DNA of 64,000 nt from Macrothele yani (taxonomy: Eukaryota; Arthropoda; Arachnida; Araneae; Macrothelidae): assembly GCA_039090855.1 (NCBI GenBank), contig CM076991.1:105164021-105228020 (forward strand), written 5' to 3'. Of the stretch, positions 10,216 to 20,570 are shown piece by piece (the first letter of the stretch is position 1; every line of letters starts with the position of its first letter). The notes under the pieces are model-generated. The model had not been told where the DNA came from. It saw only the letters and a program-made list of their open reading frames with translations, and did no database searches. The position numbers and the translations under genes were made by a program.

Positions 10216-11440
10216 CACTATATTGACAAAACTCACCGGATACTCTTTCAAAAGCAAATGAACGGATCAGCTGCGTTGTTGAGATGCGCGGTACAGCTTC
10301 AAACGTTGTAAAAACAAGTCCTCTGCTGACCTCGATCATATCCAACTCTGAGGTTGAGTGAAAATCTCGCGACGGGGGAGAACTGACTTTGAGAAAGGGA
10401 AGATTGTTGGGTGTTATATTAGTGGGTTGTCCATAAGAGAAACCGAGAGGCGTTTAAACACACCCAGGTCAACTGTTTTGGATGTACTGAATAAGTGGAA
10501 GACACATGGCATGCCTGAAGTAGAAAAACCCACCGGCAAACCAAAGAAAATCAGTGATAGAGGACGTGGAAGTGTCAGGAGAGTCGTTACAGCTAATCGA
10601 CGGAGTACTGCACAAGACCTCAGTGTACATACAGGTGAGTAAGAATGCTGGAACCTCGGTATGTACACGTACCATTTGCAGAGAACTTCATTCCATGGGC
10701 TACCGTGGTCGTACGGCTGCTCATAAGCCTTCCATCTCCACTCGAAATGCTACTCGTCGTTTAGCATGGTGTAAAGAACATTTATCGTGGACCGTAGGTT
10801 AATGGAAAGAGGTTCTATGGACTGATGAATCCAGATACACGATCCATCAGTCTGTTGGCCGTGTGTGGGTATGGCGGTAGCCAGGGTAACGCTATTTACC
10901 ACAGTGTACTGTTCCTACGGTCACGTTTGGAGCTGGCAGTGTACTCGTGTGGGGGTGTTTTTCGTGATATGGTCCCGGCCCGTTGGTTATCGTGGACAAA
11001 CCTGTTAACCAGCACGTCTACCTCGATATTATGGGCAATTATGCCCTACCATCTCTGTGGCAATACTATGGAACCGAGCCTGTTGGTATCAGAAGAATAA
11101 TGCACCAAGCAAGGAATGTTACGGCGTGGTTTGATGATAATACCGTATCGCGTGTGGACTGGCCAGCACAGAACTCTGATCGTAATCCCATAGAGCACCA
11201 ATGGGATGAATTAGAGCGCCGCATAAAAAGTTTGGAACCAAGGCCTACTACTAAGCAACAGTTAGCGGCAGCATTATGTACTGAATGGAAGCGCATACCT
11301 ATCGCTGTGTTCCAAAACCTTGTCGAAAGCATGTCTCGAAGGGTCAGTACATGCATTAAGACCAAAGGTCGACCGACACCGTACTAATGTAGGTCAATAA
11401 ATGCTATGCTCTGGTTTTCTTCGAGGTGTCCGGTGACATA
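10216..11440 (+). mobile_element. TcA element, copy 1
   Basis: The left end is CACTATATTGACAAAA preceded by TA (10214-10215), the Tc1 target. The right end is degraded, but 'GAGGTGTCCGGTGACATAGC' at about 11423 corresponds to the expected inverted end. The same family occurs at 17188, 22630-26421, 32716-33799 and 43371. Length, about 1.2 kb, is normal for Tc1. Confidence 0.85.
10358..11387 (+). pseudogene. TcA transposase (Tc1 family), broken
   Basis: The N-terminal paired-like DNA-binding region is readable: SRRGRTDFEKGKIVGCYISGLSIRETERRL, then STVLDVLNKW. The expected start ATG, seen in other copies as ATGTCGCG, is ATCTCGCG here, so the start codon is lost. A frameshift follows LSVH near 10630. 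The first catalytic block is LWTDESRYTIHQS. The second-Asp region, read as QQDNAPSHKA in other copies, is garbled to GIRRIMHQA by indels, removing that Asp. The glutamate block reads SDRNPIEHQWDELERR. The C-terminus ends at TAA 11387. Activity is not possible. Confidence 0.9.
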
Positions 11441-11449
11441 GCACACTAT

Positions 11450-12459
11450 AAATACCGTATTAATGAAGAATACTTTCTGAAGAGGCAGTAAGAGAGTTCT
11501 TTGAGAGGGTAAGAGACTAATTTAACACAAGGAATACTGACATGTAAATTAAAGATTCCGACTTAGCAAAAAGAACTTTAAAGGAAGCACTGGTTTCAGA
11601 CATCGTGTGAATGCTCTTAGAAACTTCATATAAGCGGTGGATGAAGTGCAAATAATTGCTAACTAATCTGAAAGTAGACAGCAGAAAAAGATGGTTTGCG
11701 AAAGTTAAAAAACGGAAGAAGATGCCACTTCTTTGGAAAGTGGATTCGTGTGCTTACTGAAATTGCAAAAGTTTGGCATTTTAATTAAATTCTTTTCAAC
11801 CTTAAATAGGGATTTATTGAGCGGCTATACAAGTGTAAAAATTCAGAAAGAAGAAAAAGTAATGCGAAGGAAAGTACATTTGCAATAGGGATTTTTTTTT
11901 TTTACAAGTTCACTCTCGTAAATTCAGCAACCGTTATAAAAGCACAAAGGAAAAAGAAAGGCAGATGAAAATTAACGTAAATTGTGCATTTTACTCTCAT
12001 TGAAATGGTATGATGCTCTAAAATGTCATTATAATCCAAAAATACGGGTTTAACCTTTCTTGGAAATGGACACAGTTCCGGTACGTTAACGGTTATTTAT
12101 ATGTTTCAACACTACTCTAAGACTAGTTTCGTGCCAGATAGAAAGCTAACTTTACGGCAGTTCACGTAATCCGACTTTGATGTTTGGGGCCCTCTCTAAC
12201 GGATGATTTTTTTCTCTTGGATTCTATGCACCGTTTCCTACAATAGTAAAGTAAATGCCAAGTAAAAACTTTTGATATAACTAAAATGGGTAATTGCACG
12301 TCATTTTCAAAACCATTGTTGAAAACTGATCGTGCCAAATGCTGTCCCATGAAGTGGCGTAACAATAGTTAACTTCATCGTTACTCAACGGTAGATTTTA
12401 CTGAACTATAGCGGAACATTATTTCATCACATAAGTTTAATTTTCGTGCTGATAGTAAC
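11450..12459. other. Unassigned spacer
   Basis: AT-rich sequence of about 1 kb. Short frames on both strands show no domain. I see no repeats shared with the rest of the window. Confidence 0.5.
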
Positions 12460-12469
12460 TAATATAGTC

Positions 12470-12698
12470 GAATTTTTGAAGATGACAATCCGATTTTTGG
12501 CGTAAATGTGACAAGGATGGTAAGTCAGATACCCGGGCGTTTTCAGGGAGACGCGGTTTCGAGTCCCGCTCCAGGACGATGAAAATTTTCAAGTTTTCGG
12601 ATATTATCTGACTTACCATCCTTGTCACATTTACGCCAAAAAACGGATTGTCATCTTCGAAAATTTGTATTATATGGCGTAATCCCGTATTTCTTTCA
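12470..12698. repeat. Foldback SINE-like element with tRNA-like core, copy 1
   Basis: The 229-bp element is bounded by a 10-bp direct repeat TAATATAGTC (12460-12469 and 12699-12708). Arms of about 60 bp (12473-12530 and 12604-12665) are inverted copies and share 'GAAGATGACAATCCG' and 'CTTACCATCCTTGTCACATT'. The loop holds 'GCGGTTTCGAGTCCCGC', which looks like a tRNA T arm with pol III B box. Outside the right arm is a unique tail 'GGCGTAATCCCGTATTTC' ending at the TSD. A shorter relative lies around the Tc1 at 30086-31609 and begins with the same tail in opposite orientation. Confidence 0.8.
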
Positions 12699-13005
12699 TA
12701 ATATAGTCCAAATTTTCTGTATTTGTACGATCTATACACAAGACGAAGGCACTAAGTGATCTTAAATGAGATGTTTATTTCTTAAAAATGATAGGTTAAA
12801 AACATATTCACAATTAAAAACGATTAGATCTTTCAACCTTACGTTCAAGTCATCTTCAGATGGAGGCACAATTGAAAGATGTTTACAAGGAACTTCGTTA
12901 TAAATACTGTTTAGATAAGAGTTTAAGTGACGTAAATATAAGTGTGAAGCTTAGACAATTCTGCGCAGAACTCATGTGCGTGAGTAAATCTAGGATTTTC
13001 ATACA

Positions 13006-13298
13006 ATCCCCCCCCCCCCCCAAGACACTCCCAACAAAATATAGTCCAAACCAAATTAAAACATACTATCCCCTCTCTCTTTCCCTCCCCACCCCTCTCA
13101 ACCCTCTTCTCTTCACCTCTCCCTCAAAATACCGTTGGACAGTAACTCTAAGTCGTTATTTGCTCTTTGTCCTACGGTATTTTGAGGGGGAGGTGAAGAG
13201 AGGGGGTTGAGAGGGGAAGGGGAGGGGTGGTATATAATACATGGTAGGTTTTAATTTGTTTTGGACTATATTTTGTTGGGAGTGTCTTGGGGGGGACG
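13006..13298. repeat. Polypurine/polypyrimidine foldback element
   Basis: Left arm 13006-13135 and right arm 13168-13298 are inverted copies. Shared words are 'CAAGACACTCCCAACAAAAT', 'TATAGTCCAAA' and 'CTCCCTCAAAATACCGT'. The middle of each arm is almost pure C/T (left) or G/A (right) over about 60 bp. The left arm starts in a run of C. The loop is about 30 bp and there is no coding capacity. Confidence 0.8.
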
Positions 13299-13445
13299 AA
13301 ATCTCGTTGCAATCTAAGTAAGTTAAGAAAACCTGATTCTAAACGTGTTATAAGCTTTTACAAAAATATACGAGAGTAAATCAAGGCGTAAGGTCAATGC
13401 TATCGTATATTAAAGAAATTAAAAGGCATACAGATATCAATTACC

Positions 13446-14502
13446 TCATTTCTCAATATAGTCCCCCTGTCGTTCAACGCATATTTTATATCTGTCTACA
13501 GGCTTCTGGATTCCTGCAGAGAAGAATATTTTGGGTTTTTCCTGCAGCCACGAATGCACCATTTCCTGTACCTCCACATCACTTTCAAAACGGCGGCTTC
13601 GCAAAGCGTCTTTTAGAGGCCCTGAGACATGAAAATCGCACGGCGCCAGGTTGGGCCTGTAAGCAGGATGTGGTAACACCTCAAACTTCAACTCGGTGAT
13701 TGTTTGTTGAGTTGCCAATGCCGTGTGTGGACGAGCGCCGTTCGTGCAGCAACAGCACTTTTTTGGATAACATTCCCCGTCGTTTTGTGCGAATTGCTGG
13801 TTTCAATTTGTCTTTCAGCAAGGCACAATATGCCCGACTGCTAATTTTGCCCCCCTATGCTTGATAGTGTTTGACGATGGGTCCTTTCATGTCAAAAAAG
13901 AGAGTCAGGTGTGCCAAAGAGACAACTTTGAACTTCTTTTTGCATGGGGAGCTCGGATGTTTTCACTCCATGTTTTGCCTTTTTGCTGTCGGGGCCGTAA
14001 TGGTAGACCCATGTTTCGTCTTCATTGACAATCCTCTCCGGAATACTGGGATCTGTCTCATACCCCTGCAAAAATTGTCTGCCCATTTCCAGGTGCTGCT
14101 GCTTGTGTGCATCAGACAACTGCCGTGGCACCCATCTGACGCACACTTTATGATATCAGAGATCGTCATGCACTATTGAGAATGCAGAACCATAGCTAAT
14201 ACTTACCTTTTGGTCGATCTCAGACAGAGTAATCTGGTGATCTTCTTTAATAAGCGTCGATGCGATTCATATGGTCCTTTGTGCGAGAGGTCGACGGACG
14301 GCCCGAGCGAGCGTCATCAAACACATTCGTTCTACCGGTTTGAAATTTTTCTATCCACTTGCTCTGGCTCATACACTTGTTCTCCCCATATGGCACAAGC
14401 ATCCTACAATGAATTTCACCGGGTTGCACACCCTCAGCCCATAAAAAATCTCACTACACTTTCCTGCTCGACGATGGAGCATTCCGACAAACGAGCTGCC
14501 AT
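13446..14502 (-). pseudogene. mariner transposase, frameshifted
   Basis: Read on the minus strand from ATG near 14502, the blocks are MAARLSECSIVEQESVVRFF, WIEKFQTGRTNVFDDARSGR, VRWVPRQLSDAHKQQHLEM, ERIVNEDETWVYHYGPDSKK, then ARPHTA-like RRPHTALATQQTI, and finally AYRPNLAPCDFHVSGPLKDAL and the end CVERQGDYIEK. This order is that of mariner (DD34D) transposases. The first Asp is present. The second block reads LHERRPHTA instead of an HDNARPH-type motif, so that Asp is gone. The third, in LAPCDFH, is present. Stops and frame changes separate the blocks. A mariner-type terminus 'TACGAGGGTGAATCAAAAAG' lies upstream, ending near 14673. Confidence 0.85.
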
Positions 14503-14939
14503 GTTTACTCCTTACAACTGCTTGGTGACTGCGGTTAGAAGATTAACGATTGTATCCGCCACGTGTCAAGGTGACGTGCCGTACCCTCCGCAAATAGCAA
14601 TCTGCCGCAGATCTGTTTGCCTACGTAACGAGAGCATGGATCTTACTTTTTGATTCACCCTCGTATTTTGATGTTACGCATCTTTTCCGACAGTAGTAAC
14701 ATGAAACCCAAGTAACAAATTACGATGCAATGAAAATGAGTTACGGAATAGTGGATGAACCACCTACGTCGATTTTCCCATATATCTCAAAAACGGTGCT
14801 TTTTGCTTCTTCTCTACCACTTTCCAAGGGAACTCATAACTAGAGCTTTCAAATGATGTATCACATCTGTAGATTTTCTAGAGCAAAAGTTACTAATTCC
14901 CTCCCTAACATACTTTTGATTCTGCTTTTTTAGGCTTAC

Positions 14940-15470
14940 CAACCGTAGGTTGAAGAATCGCATATGCTCCAGCTTTGTCCATTTGTCTGTCTGTCCGTCC
15001 GTCCGCCTGTACGCACGATAACTCACGTAAAATTGGTTCGGTGTCGATGAAATTTTAGTATGTGGTAGGGGACTACCTGAGAAAGAACCCTATTGAAAAT
15101 GGGCGAAATGCGGTCAAAGGTCAGGACATAGGAGCGGGATCCATCGCATTGACGTTATGCGTCATAACTTACGTAAAAATATTTCGATTGCGACAAAACT
15201 TTATCATGTTGTTCCGGGGGTATACTGAACAGGTTCTGTTGAATATAATCGAAATGGAGTCAGAGGTCAGAGCACAGGAGCGAGATTTATTCCACAGCCA
15301 TTATCCTAATAACTTGACTAAAGACGAAAGAGGCTTCTATTGCTTCTGTTTAATATCATTGAAATGAGGTCAAAGGTCCGGGCACAGGAGCGAGATTTAT
15401 TCCACAGCCATTATCTTCATAACTTGAGTAATAACTTGAGTCATGATTTCTGGTATGTTGGAAAGCGTAT
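14940..15470 (+). repeat. Dispersed repeat with TCCG runs and AGGTCA half-sites
   Basis: The block starts with 'CTGTCTGTCCGTCCGTCCG' and 'CACGATAACTCACG', then repeats a module three times: 'GGTCAAAGGTCAGG' (about 15113), 'AGTCAGAGGTCAGAGCACAG' (15259) and 'GAGGTCAAAGGTCCGGGCAC' (15366). The second and third modules share 'AGGAGCGAGATTTATTCCAC'. No credible coding frame is present. A related TCCG/CGGA stretch with 'GAGTTATCGTGGG' sits at the centre of the foldback near 47225-47260. Confidence 0.6.
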
Positions 15471-15794
15471 CATAATCAATGCATTGCATGATTTTACTAA
15501 CTTTTTTTCTATCTTGACATCACATTTTAGATTGCCCACGTGTAGATGCGCTTTATTAGCTACATCACATTTCATCGGTGTCAGGGTCGTTTCTTATGTT
15601 CGTCTAAATCTGAATGGTATATAATAATATCGTTTTTGAGAAACTTAACAGTCGAAACACTTAATATTGCCGCCGCAATAATATCTACTTTTATGACTCA
15701 CTTATCTTCGTCCATTGGTTTTTCGACAATGACATTCATTAATCAATCTACCTAAGTACCGCTCAATGTAAGAAATCAGTAAACCTTATTGTTC

Positions 15795-16610
15795 GTTGCT
15801 ATGATTTAATTCTACTTAGCATCTACCGGATTGAGCTTGGTGTGGTCGTGAGTGAGGCGAATGTGTTGTTACTGTTTGTTGTTATGATTTAATTTCACTT
15901 AGTATGAACCGGACTGTGGCTCGGTGTGGTCGTGAGGGAGGCGAATGTGTTGCTATTGTTTGTTGTTATGATTTAATTCCACTTAGTACTACCGGACTGT
16001 GGCTCGGTGTGGTCGTGAGTGAGGCGAATGAGTTGCTATTGTTTTATTTTATGACTTAATTCCATTTAATATGTACCGGACTGTGGTTCGGTGTGGTCGT
16101 GAGTGAGGCGAATGTGTTGTTATTGTTTGTTATGATTTAATTCCACTTAGTATGTACCGGACTGTAACTCGGTGTGGTCGTAAGTGAGGCGAATATGCTG
16201 TTAATGTTTGTTGTTATGATTTAATTCTACTTAGTATGTACCGGACTGTGGTTCGGTGTAGTCGTGAGTGAGGCGAATGTGTTGCTATTTGTTGTTATGA
16301 TTTAATTCCACTTAGTATGTACCGGACTGTGGTTCGGTGTGGTCGTGAGTGAGGCTAATGTGTTGTTATTTTTTGTTGTTATGATTTAATTCCACTTAGT
16401 ATGTATCGGATTGTGGCTCGGTGTGGTCGTGAGTGAGACCAATGTGTTGCTATTGTTTGTTGTTATGATTTAATTTCACTTAGTATGTACCGGACTGTGG
16501 TTTGGTGTGGTCGTGAGTGAGGCTAATGTGTTGTTATTTTTTGTTGTTATGATTTAATTCCATTTAGTATGTACCGGACTGTGGCTCGGTGTGGTCGTGA
16601 GTGACGCACA
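15795..16610. repeat. Minisatellite, about 83-bp unit, ten copies
   Basis: Ten head-to-tail units of 81-85 bp share 'TATGATTTAATTCCACTTAG', 'TATGTACCGGACTGTGG', 'TCGGTGTGGTCGTGAGTGAG' and 'GCGAATGTGTTG'. Divergence between units is low, mostly point changes and small length changes in the 'TTGTTATTGTTTGTTGTTA' part. No frame is conserved across units. Confidence 0.95.
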
Positions 16611-16611
16611 T

Positions 16612-17187
16612 AAATGCAACGTTTTTAACGTAAATAAATGTGCACTCTCGAATTCCTTATTTTACTTCATACCCACAAAGATCTTAGTATGCGAATGATG
16701 CTTAGAACAAATTATCAAATACAGAATACATGCTGCCTCAGTTGTTGTAACTCACGGTTGTATCAGTTTTGATTAAACAGTAAATAAAAGTATTACATTT
16801 TTTCCATTGCATTGTGACCGAGAAAGATTTACGGTCAACTTCTAGAGAAATAACTTCATGTCGCCGGTAAACTGCAAAATTCAAACATATAAAAATAACG
16901 AAAATATCCAAATGCACAGAAAATTCGTGCTCCCGTTGCTGCTTTATACCTTGCGGCTACTAATTATTATTTATTTAACTATGTTAAACCCAGTATTGCG
17001 CCGTAGTTTAATTGGCATGTCTGTCAATGGCCATACTCTAGTGATGGCCGCGTCATTTCACCTACGATGAACATTTCATGTACAGCAACACTCAAGGTTA
17101 CGATATATTACCTCTGTAACGTATCCTTCGTCTGACTACCATCCAGATAGGCAGGATTTCTCCGACTGTTAGAATTGCATAGAAACT
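16612..17187. other. Unassigned spacer
   Basis: No gene, repeat or RNA is recognised. A 70-codon frame at 16858-17070 has no recognisable features. Confidence 0.5.
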
Positions 17188-17286
17188 GTACATCTTCAAA
17201 CGTTGTAAAAACAAGCCTGCTGCTGACCTCGATCATATCCTACTCTGAGGTTGAGTGAAAATGTCGCGACGGGGGAGAACTGACTT
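17188..17286 (+). mobile_element. TcA 5' fragment
   Basis: About 100 bp match the TcA leader and first codons: 'ATCTTCAAACGTTGTAAAAA', 'GACCTCGATCATATCC' and the start 'ATGTCGCGACGGGGGAG'. The match ends abruptly after 'AGAACTGACTTT'. The terminal repeat is also missing, so this is an isolated internal piece. Confidence 0.85.
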
Positions 17287-17329
17287 TTTTAAGCAAAGTA
17301 GGAATTTGTCATTAATTCCATACCATGTG

Positions 17330-17497
17330 TGGAACAAACATCACTCATTTTTCGAAGAACTCAACGGCCAGATGATCCCTTTTTATGTTCGGCAGCCAAT
17401 GTGAAAACACAAGTTTGTCCATGACTGGGATAGAACCCGCGATTACTCACTCTGGAGTAAGTTTCTCTCCCAACTGAGCTACATGGAGGGAATGTAC
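17330..17497 (-). repeat. SINE-4, minus-strand copy
   Basis: On the minus strand a tRNA-like head reads 'ATGTAGCTCAGTTGGGAGAG' (A box) and 'GCGGGTTCTATCCC' (B box). The body then contains 'GGACAAACTTGTGTTTTCAC', 'TTGGCTGCCGAACATAAAA' and 'GTTCTTCGAAAAATGAGTG'. A second copy with the same body is at 62598-62775. Confidence 0.7.
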
Positions 17498-17659
17498 CGC
17501 TGCATATCTGTCGGTTTGATGCGTGATTCACCTCCGTAGTACGTCAGAAGATTTCATGCTAAAAGGGCTATAACAATAGCAACGAGCCAGTAAAAAGGAG
17601 AAAGGAGCTTATCACGTACTACAGAGCTGAAAACACGTGTCAAGACGACAAATCAGCAG

Positions 17660-17750
17660 CTAGTCATTCTGTCCGCATTGCTCAGTTGGATGAGCGACTT
17701 ACTCCGGAGTGAGGGGAGATGGACAAACTTGTGTTTTCACAAGCTGCTTG
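17660..17750 (+). repeat. SINE-4 head, plus-strand copy
   Basis: It is a truncated inverted partner of the preceding copy. 'TTGCTCAGTTGGATGAGCGA', 'CTTACTCCGGAGTGAG' and 'GACAAACTTGTGTTTTCAC' match it in opposite orientation. The B-box area is deleted. Confidence 0.6.
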
Positions 17751-18062
17751 AGTTACTTGTTTCTTCCCAGTGGTACGATGCCCTTGTCAGGGGGACTAAC
17801 CCTTCCCCGTCATGCTTTGGGTTATGAATCAAAGACTAAAGGACTAGATGAGAGCGCTTGTCACCTATGACAGGTTTATATTCGGCACTGTTGAGATGAG
17901 AGTGGGTAAGAAATTGCTTTTCGTAGCTTTCGAAAAACTGAGCCGCTATGAGAACATTTCTGTTTAGGGAGCACAAACATTTTTGAACACCTTTTAGTAC
18001 GTTGGTCTCTTAAAAGGTTAAAGGTTACACTAAAACTGAAGATGGAAGCTAAAACCTCAGAT

Positions 18063-18280
18063 TGCCGCCCCGGTGGCGCAGTGGTCTAAGCGATGGCTTC
18101 TGATCATTCGTCCAAAAGGGGTCCGGGTTCGAATCCTGGTAAAGCATGGCTGTTGTGTTTGCCTTACGGCACTGGCTCTCTCCCTTCCCTGGAGTCAGTG
18201 ACCCTAAATTAGGGATGGACGACTGGTTATAGCCCATGTTGCTCAAGGTGGTCGTTAAACCTCCAATCAAAAAACAAAAG
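18063..18280 (+). repeat. SINE-2 copy
   Basis: Head 'GCCGCCCCGGTGGCGCAGTG', B box 'GGGTTCGAATCC', the usual body and an end 'GTGGTCGTTAAACCTCC' with a short A-rich tail. CCTCAGATT occurs on both sides (18054-18062 and about 18281-18291), a likely TSD. Confidence 0.9.
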
Positions 18281-18291
18281 CCTCAGATTCT

Positions 18292-19478
18292 TAGCATGGT
18301 ACAATTACATGGAGTTTTTATTTTTCTTTGATTTTAAGATCTTCGGCAACCAAAAAAAAAAGCATTGGATTTTGCTAAAATGCTTGAGCATAATTATTTT
18401 TAAGCAAATAATATAGCATTACACCTATATTTTATTGTTTTGGTGTAACAAAATACATTTGCAGTCCCCTGGAATTTGTTACACGGGGTTTTGATCTGCA
18501 TTTGTTCTCATTAAAATAATTGAAGGGAATAAAAGGGAACTGTGAGCCCGGGAAGTTCTCACACAGCAGGAAATGAGACGTAAAGAGGAACATGTGGATA
18601 TGGAGAAAAAAGATTTCTAAGAAAAGCGAAAAACAAAGGGCTTAAGTATTCTCAAACAGAAGCCGAGGGAAGAAAACTCCGCGATAGCTCGGATTTGCAA
18701 AAGGGGTTTCAGTTTCTAGCCTACGGGGGATGTGGGAAAGTGCGCCGTGGGGTGACGCAAAATGAGGATTCAACGGTGGCTGCTACCTTAAATCCTCATT
18801 TTCCAAACCCCATACGTTTCCTTAAACAAAACTTGTGTGCAAAGCGCTTTAGTTTAGACACATCGCTGGTTGTACTCCGATCGCCGACATGGAAACACAC
18901 TAAAAGCAATTGTAACTCAGCGGGAGGGAGCTTGATTCTCGTTGTACAAATGAACTCAACGGTGCCTCGCCCGATCCCGACAGGAAATTACTTTCAAAAC
19001 TACTCAAAATCCGCTCGAAGAAAGAACTCCATCTGAAAAGCCATTGTCATATGAACTCCTTTTAATACTTAAACCGCGTGTTATTTTTTATAGTTCATGG
19101 CCTCGTTCGTATGTCTGCGGGCAAATGTAAGGCGTAGCAAATAGCCTGTAAGGATCTTTCGGGGGAGCTTAACCCTTTAAGAGGACGATGTACCTAAACT
19201 AAATAGTACACAATATTTTCTGACAGATATGTCCACATCGCAGCTAGGTGTTATGAAAACTAAGGCGAAAAAAAAATATTTCGCCCTCACAACGCCGCAT
19301 TACCGACCATAAACTTTTCGCTGGTGATAAGGGCACCCTTGTAATCTTTTATTCTCTTCTCCGTGACTGAAGGTATCATGGTGAAGGGCTAGTCAACCCC
19401 TCCCCCATACATTGACGAGAGTCTGAAACGGGTCAAAAATTTTAGAACCCACGACTCGGACAAACCTGCTATGAATTA
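18292..19478. other. Unassigned spacer
   Basis: About 1.2 kb with no recognised element. The sequence around 18700-18990 is less AT-rich and carries a 113-codon plus-strand frame (18695-19036), but I see no domain, codon pattern or homology to trust it. Confidence 0.45.
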
Positions 19479-20450
19479 CACGAGAGTTGTAGCGAAAGTA
19501 ATGCAAAAGTGAGCATAATGTTTTTGTTAACTGACAGAGGTAGTTCAAATTGCACATGTTCGTAGAGTAACTCTTCCTCTAGAGTAACCTTTCTTCTTCG
19601 TGGCAAGTAAATAATGGATTCCAAGCAGAAGCAACGTACCGTCATTGAGTTCTAGATAAGCCAGAACTAGAATAATAAGAATAATACGAGGGTTGTACCG
19701 AAAGTAATGCAAAAGTGGGCATACCTTTTTTATTAACTGACAGATGTCGTTCAAATTGCACATGTTGGTAGAGTAACTCTTCCACTATAGTAACCCTTCT
19801 TCTTTGTGGCAAATAAATAATGGATTTCAAGCAGAAGCAACGTACCGTCATTGAGTTCTAGATAAGCCAGAACTAGAATAATAAGAATAATACGAGGGTT
19901 GTACCGAAAGTAATCCAAAAGTGGGTATAACTTTTTATTAACTGACAGATGTCGTTCAAATTGCACATGTTGGTAAAGTAACTTTTCTTCCTCTATAGTA
20001 ACCCTTCTTCTTTGTGGCAAATAAATAATGGATTTCAAGCAGAATCAACGTACCGTCATTGAGTTCTAGATAAGCCAGAACTAGAATAATAAGAATAATA
20101 CGAGGGTTGTACAGAAAGTAATGCAAAAGTGGGCATACCTTTTTTATTAACTGACAGATGTCGTTCAAATTGCACATGTTGGTAGAGTAACTCTTCCACT
20201 ATAGTAACCCTTCTTCTTCATTGCAAGTAAATATGAAGGTTGTACCGAAGGTAATGGAAAAGTGGGCATAACTTTTTTATCAGCTGACAGAGGTCGTTCA
20301 AATTGCACATATTGGTAGAGTAACTATTCCTCTATAGTAACCTTTCTTCATTGTGGCAAGTAAATAATGAATTCCAAGCAGAAGCAACGTGCCGTCATTG
20401 AGTCCTAAATAAGCCAGAACTAGAATAATACGAATAATACGAAGGCTGTA
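19479..20450 (+). repeat. Satellite-like array of mariner 5' ends
   Basis: Units start at about 19479, 19685, 19892, 20098, 20233 and 20436, so the period is about 205 bp with one short unit. Each begins with a mariner-type terminus ('ACGAGGGTTGTACCGAAAGT') and runs through a leader with 'GTTCAAATTGCACATGTTGG'. Complete units then hold an ATG with codons for MDSKQKQRTVIEF and a TAG stop, then 'AAGCCAGAACTAGAATAATA', before the next terminus. The last unit continues into the mariner body at 20571. This is a tandem amplification of one element end, not independent insertions. Confidence 0.85.
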
Positions 20451-20570
20451 CCGAAAGTAACGTGAAAGTGGGCATAACTTTTTATTAGCCGACAGAGGTC
20501 GTTCAAATTTCACATGCTGGTAGAGTAATTATTCTTCTATAGTAACCCTTCTTCTTCATTGCAGGTAGAT

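Noticed and set aside
15795..16610. Direct repeats considered as a CRISPR array
   Set aside because: Units are contiguous 81-85 bp repeats without unique spacers, and the sequence is eukaryotic.
18695..19036. 113-codon frame in less AT-rich sequence, possible host exon
   Set aside because: There is no domain, splice pattern or similarity to support a gene, and I could not find neighbouring exons.
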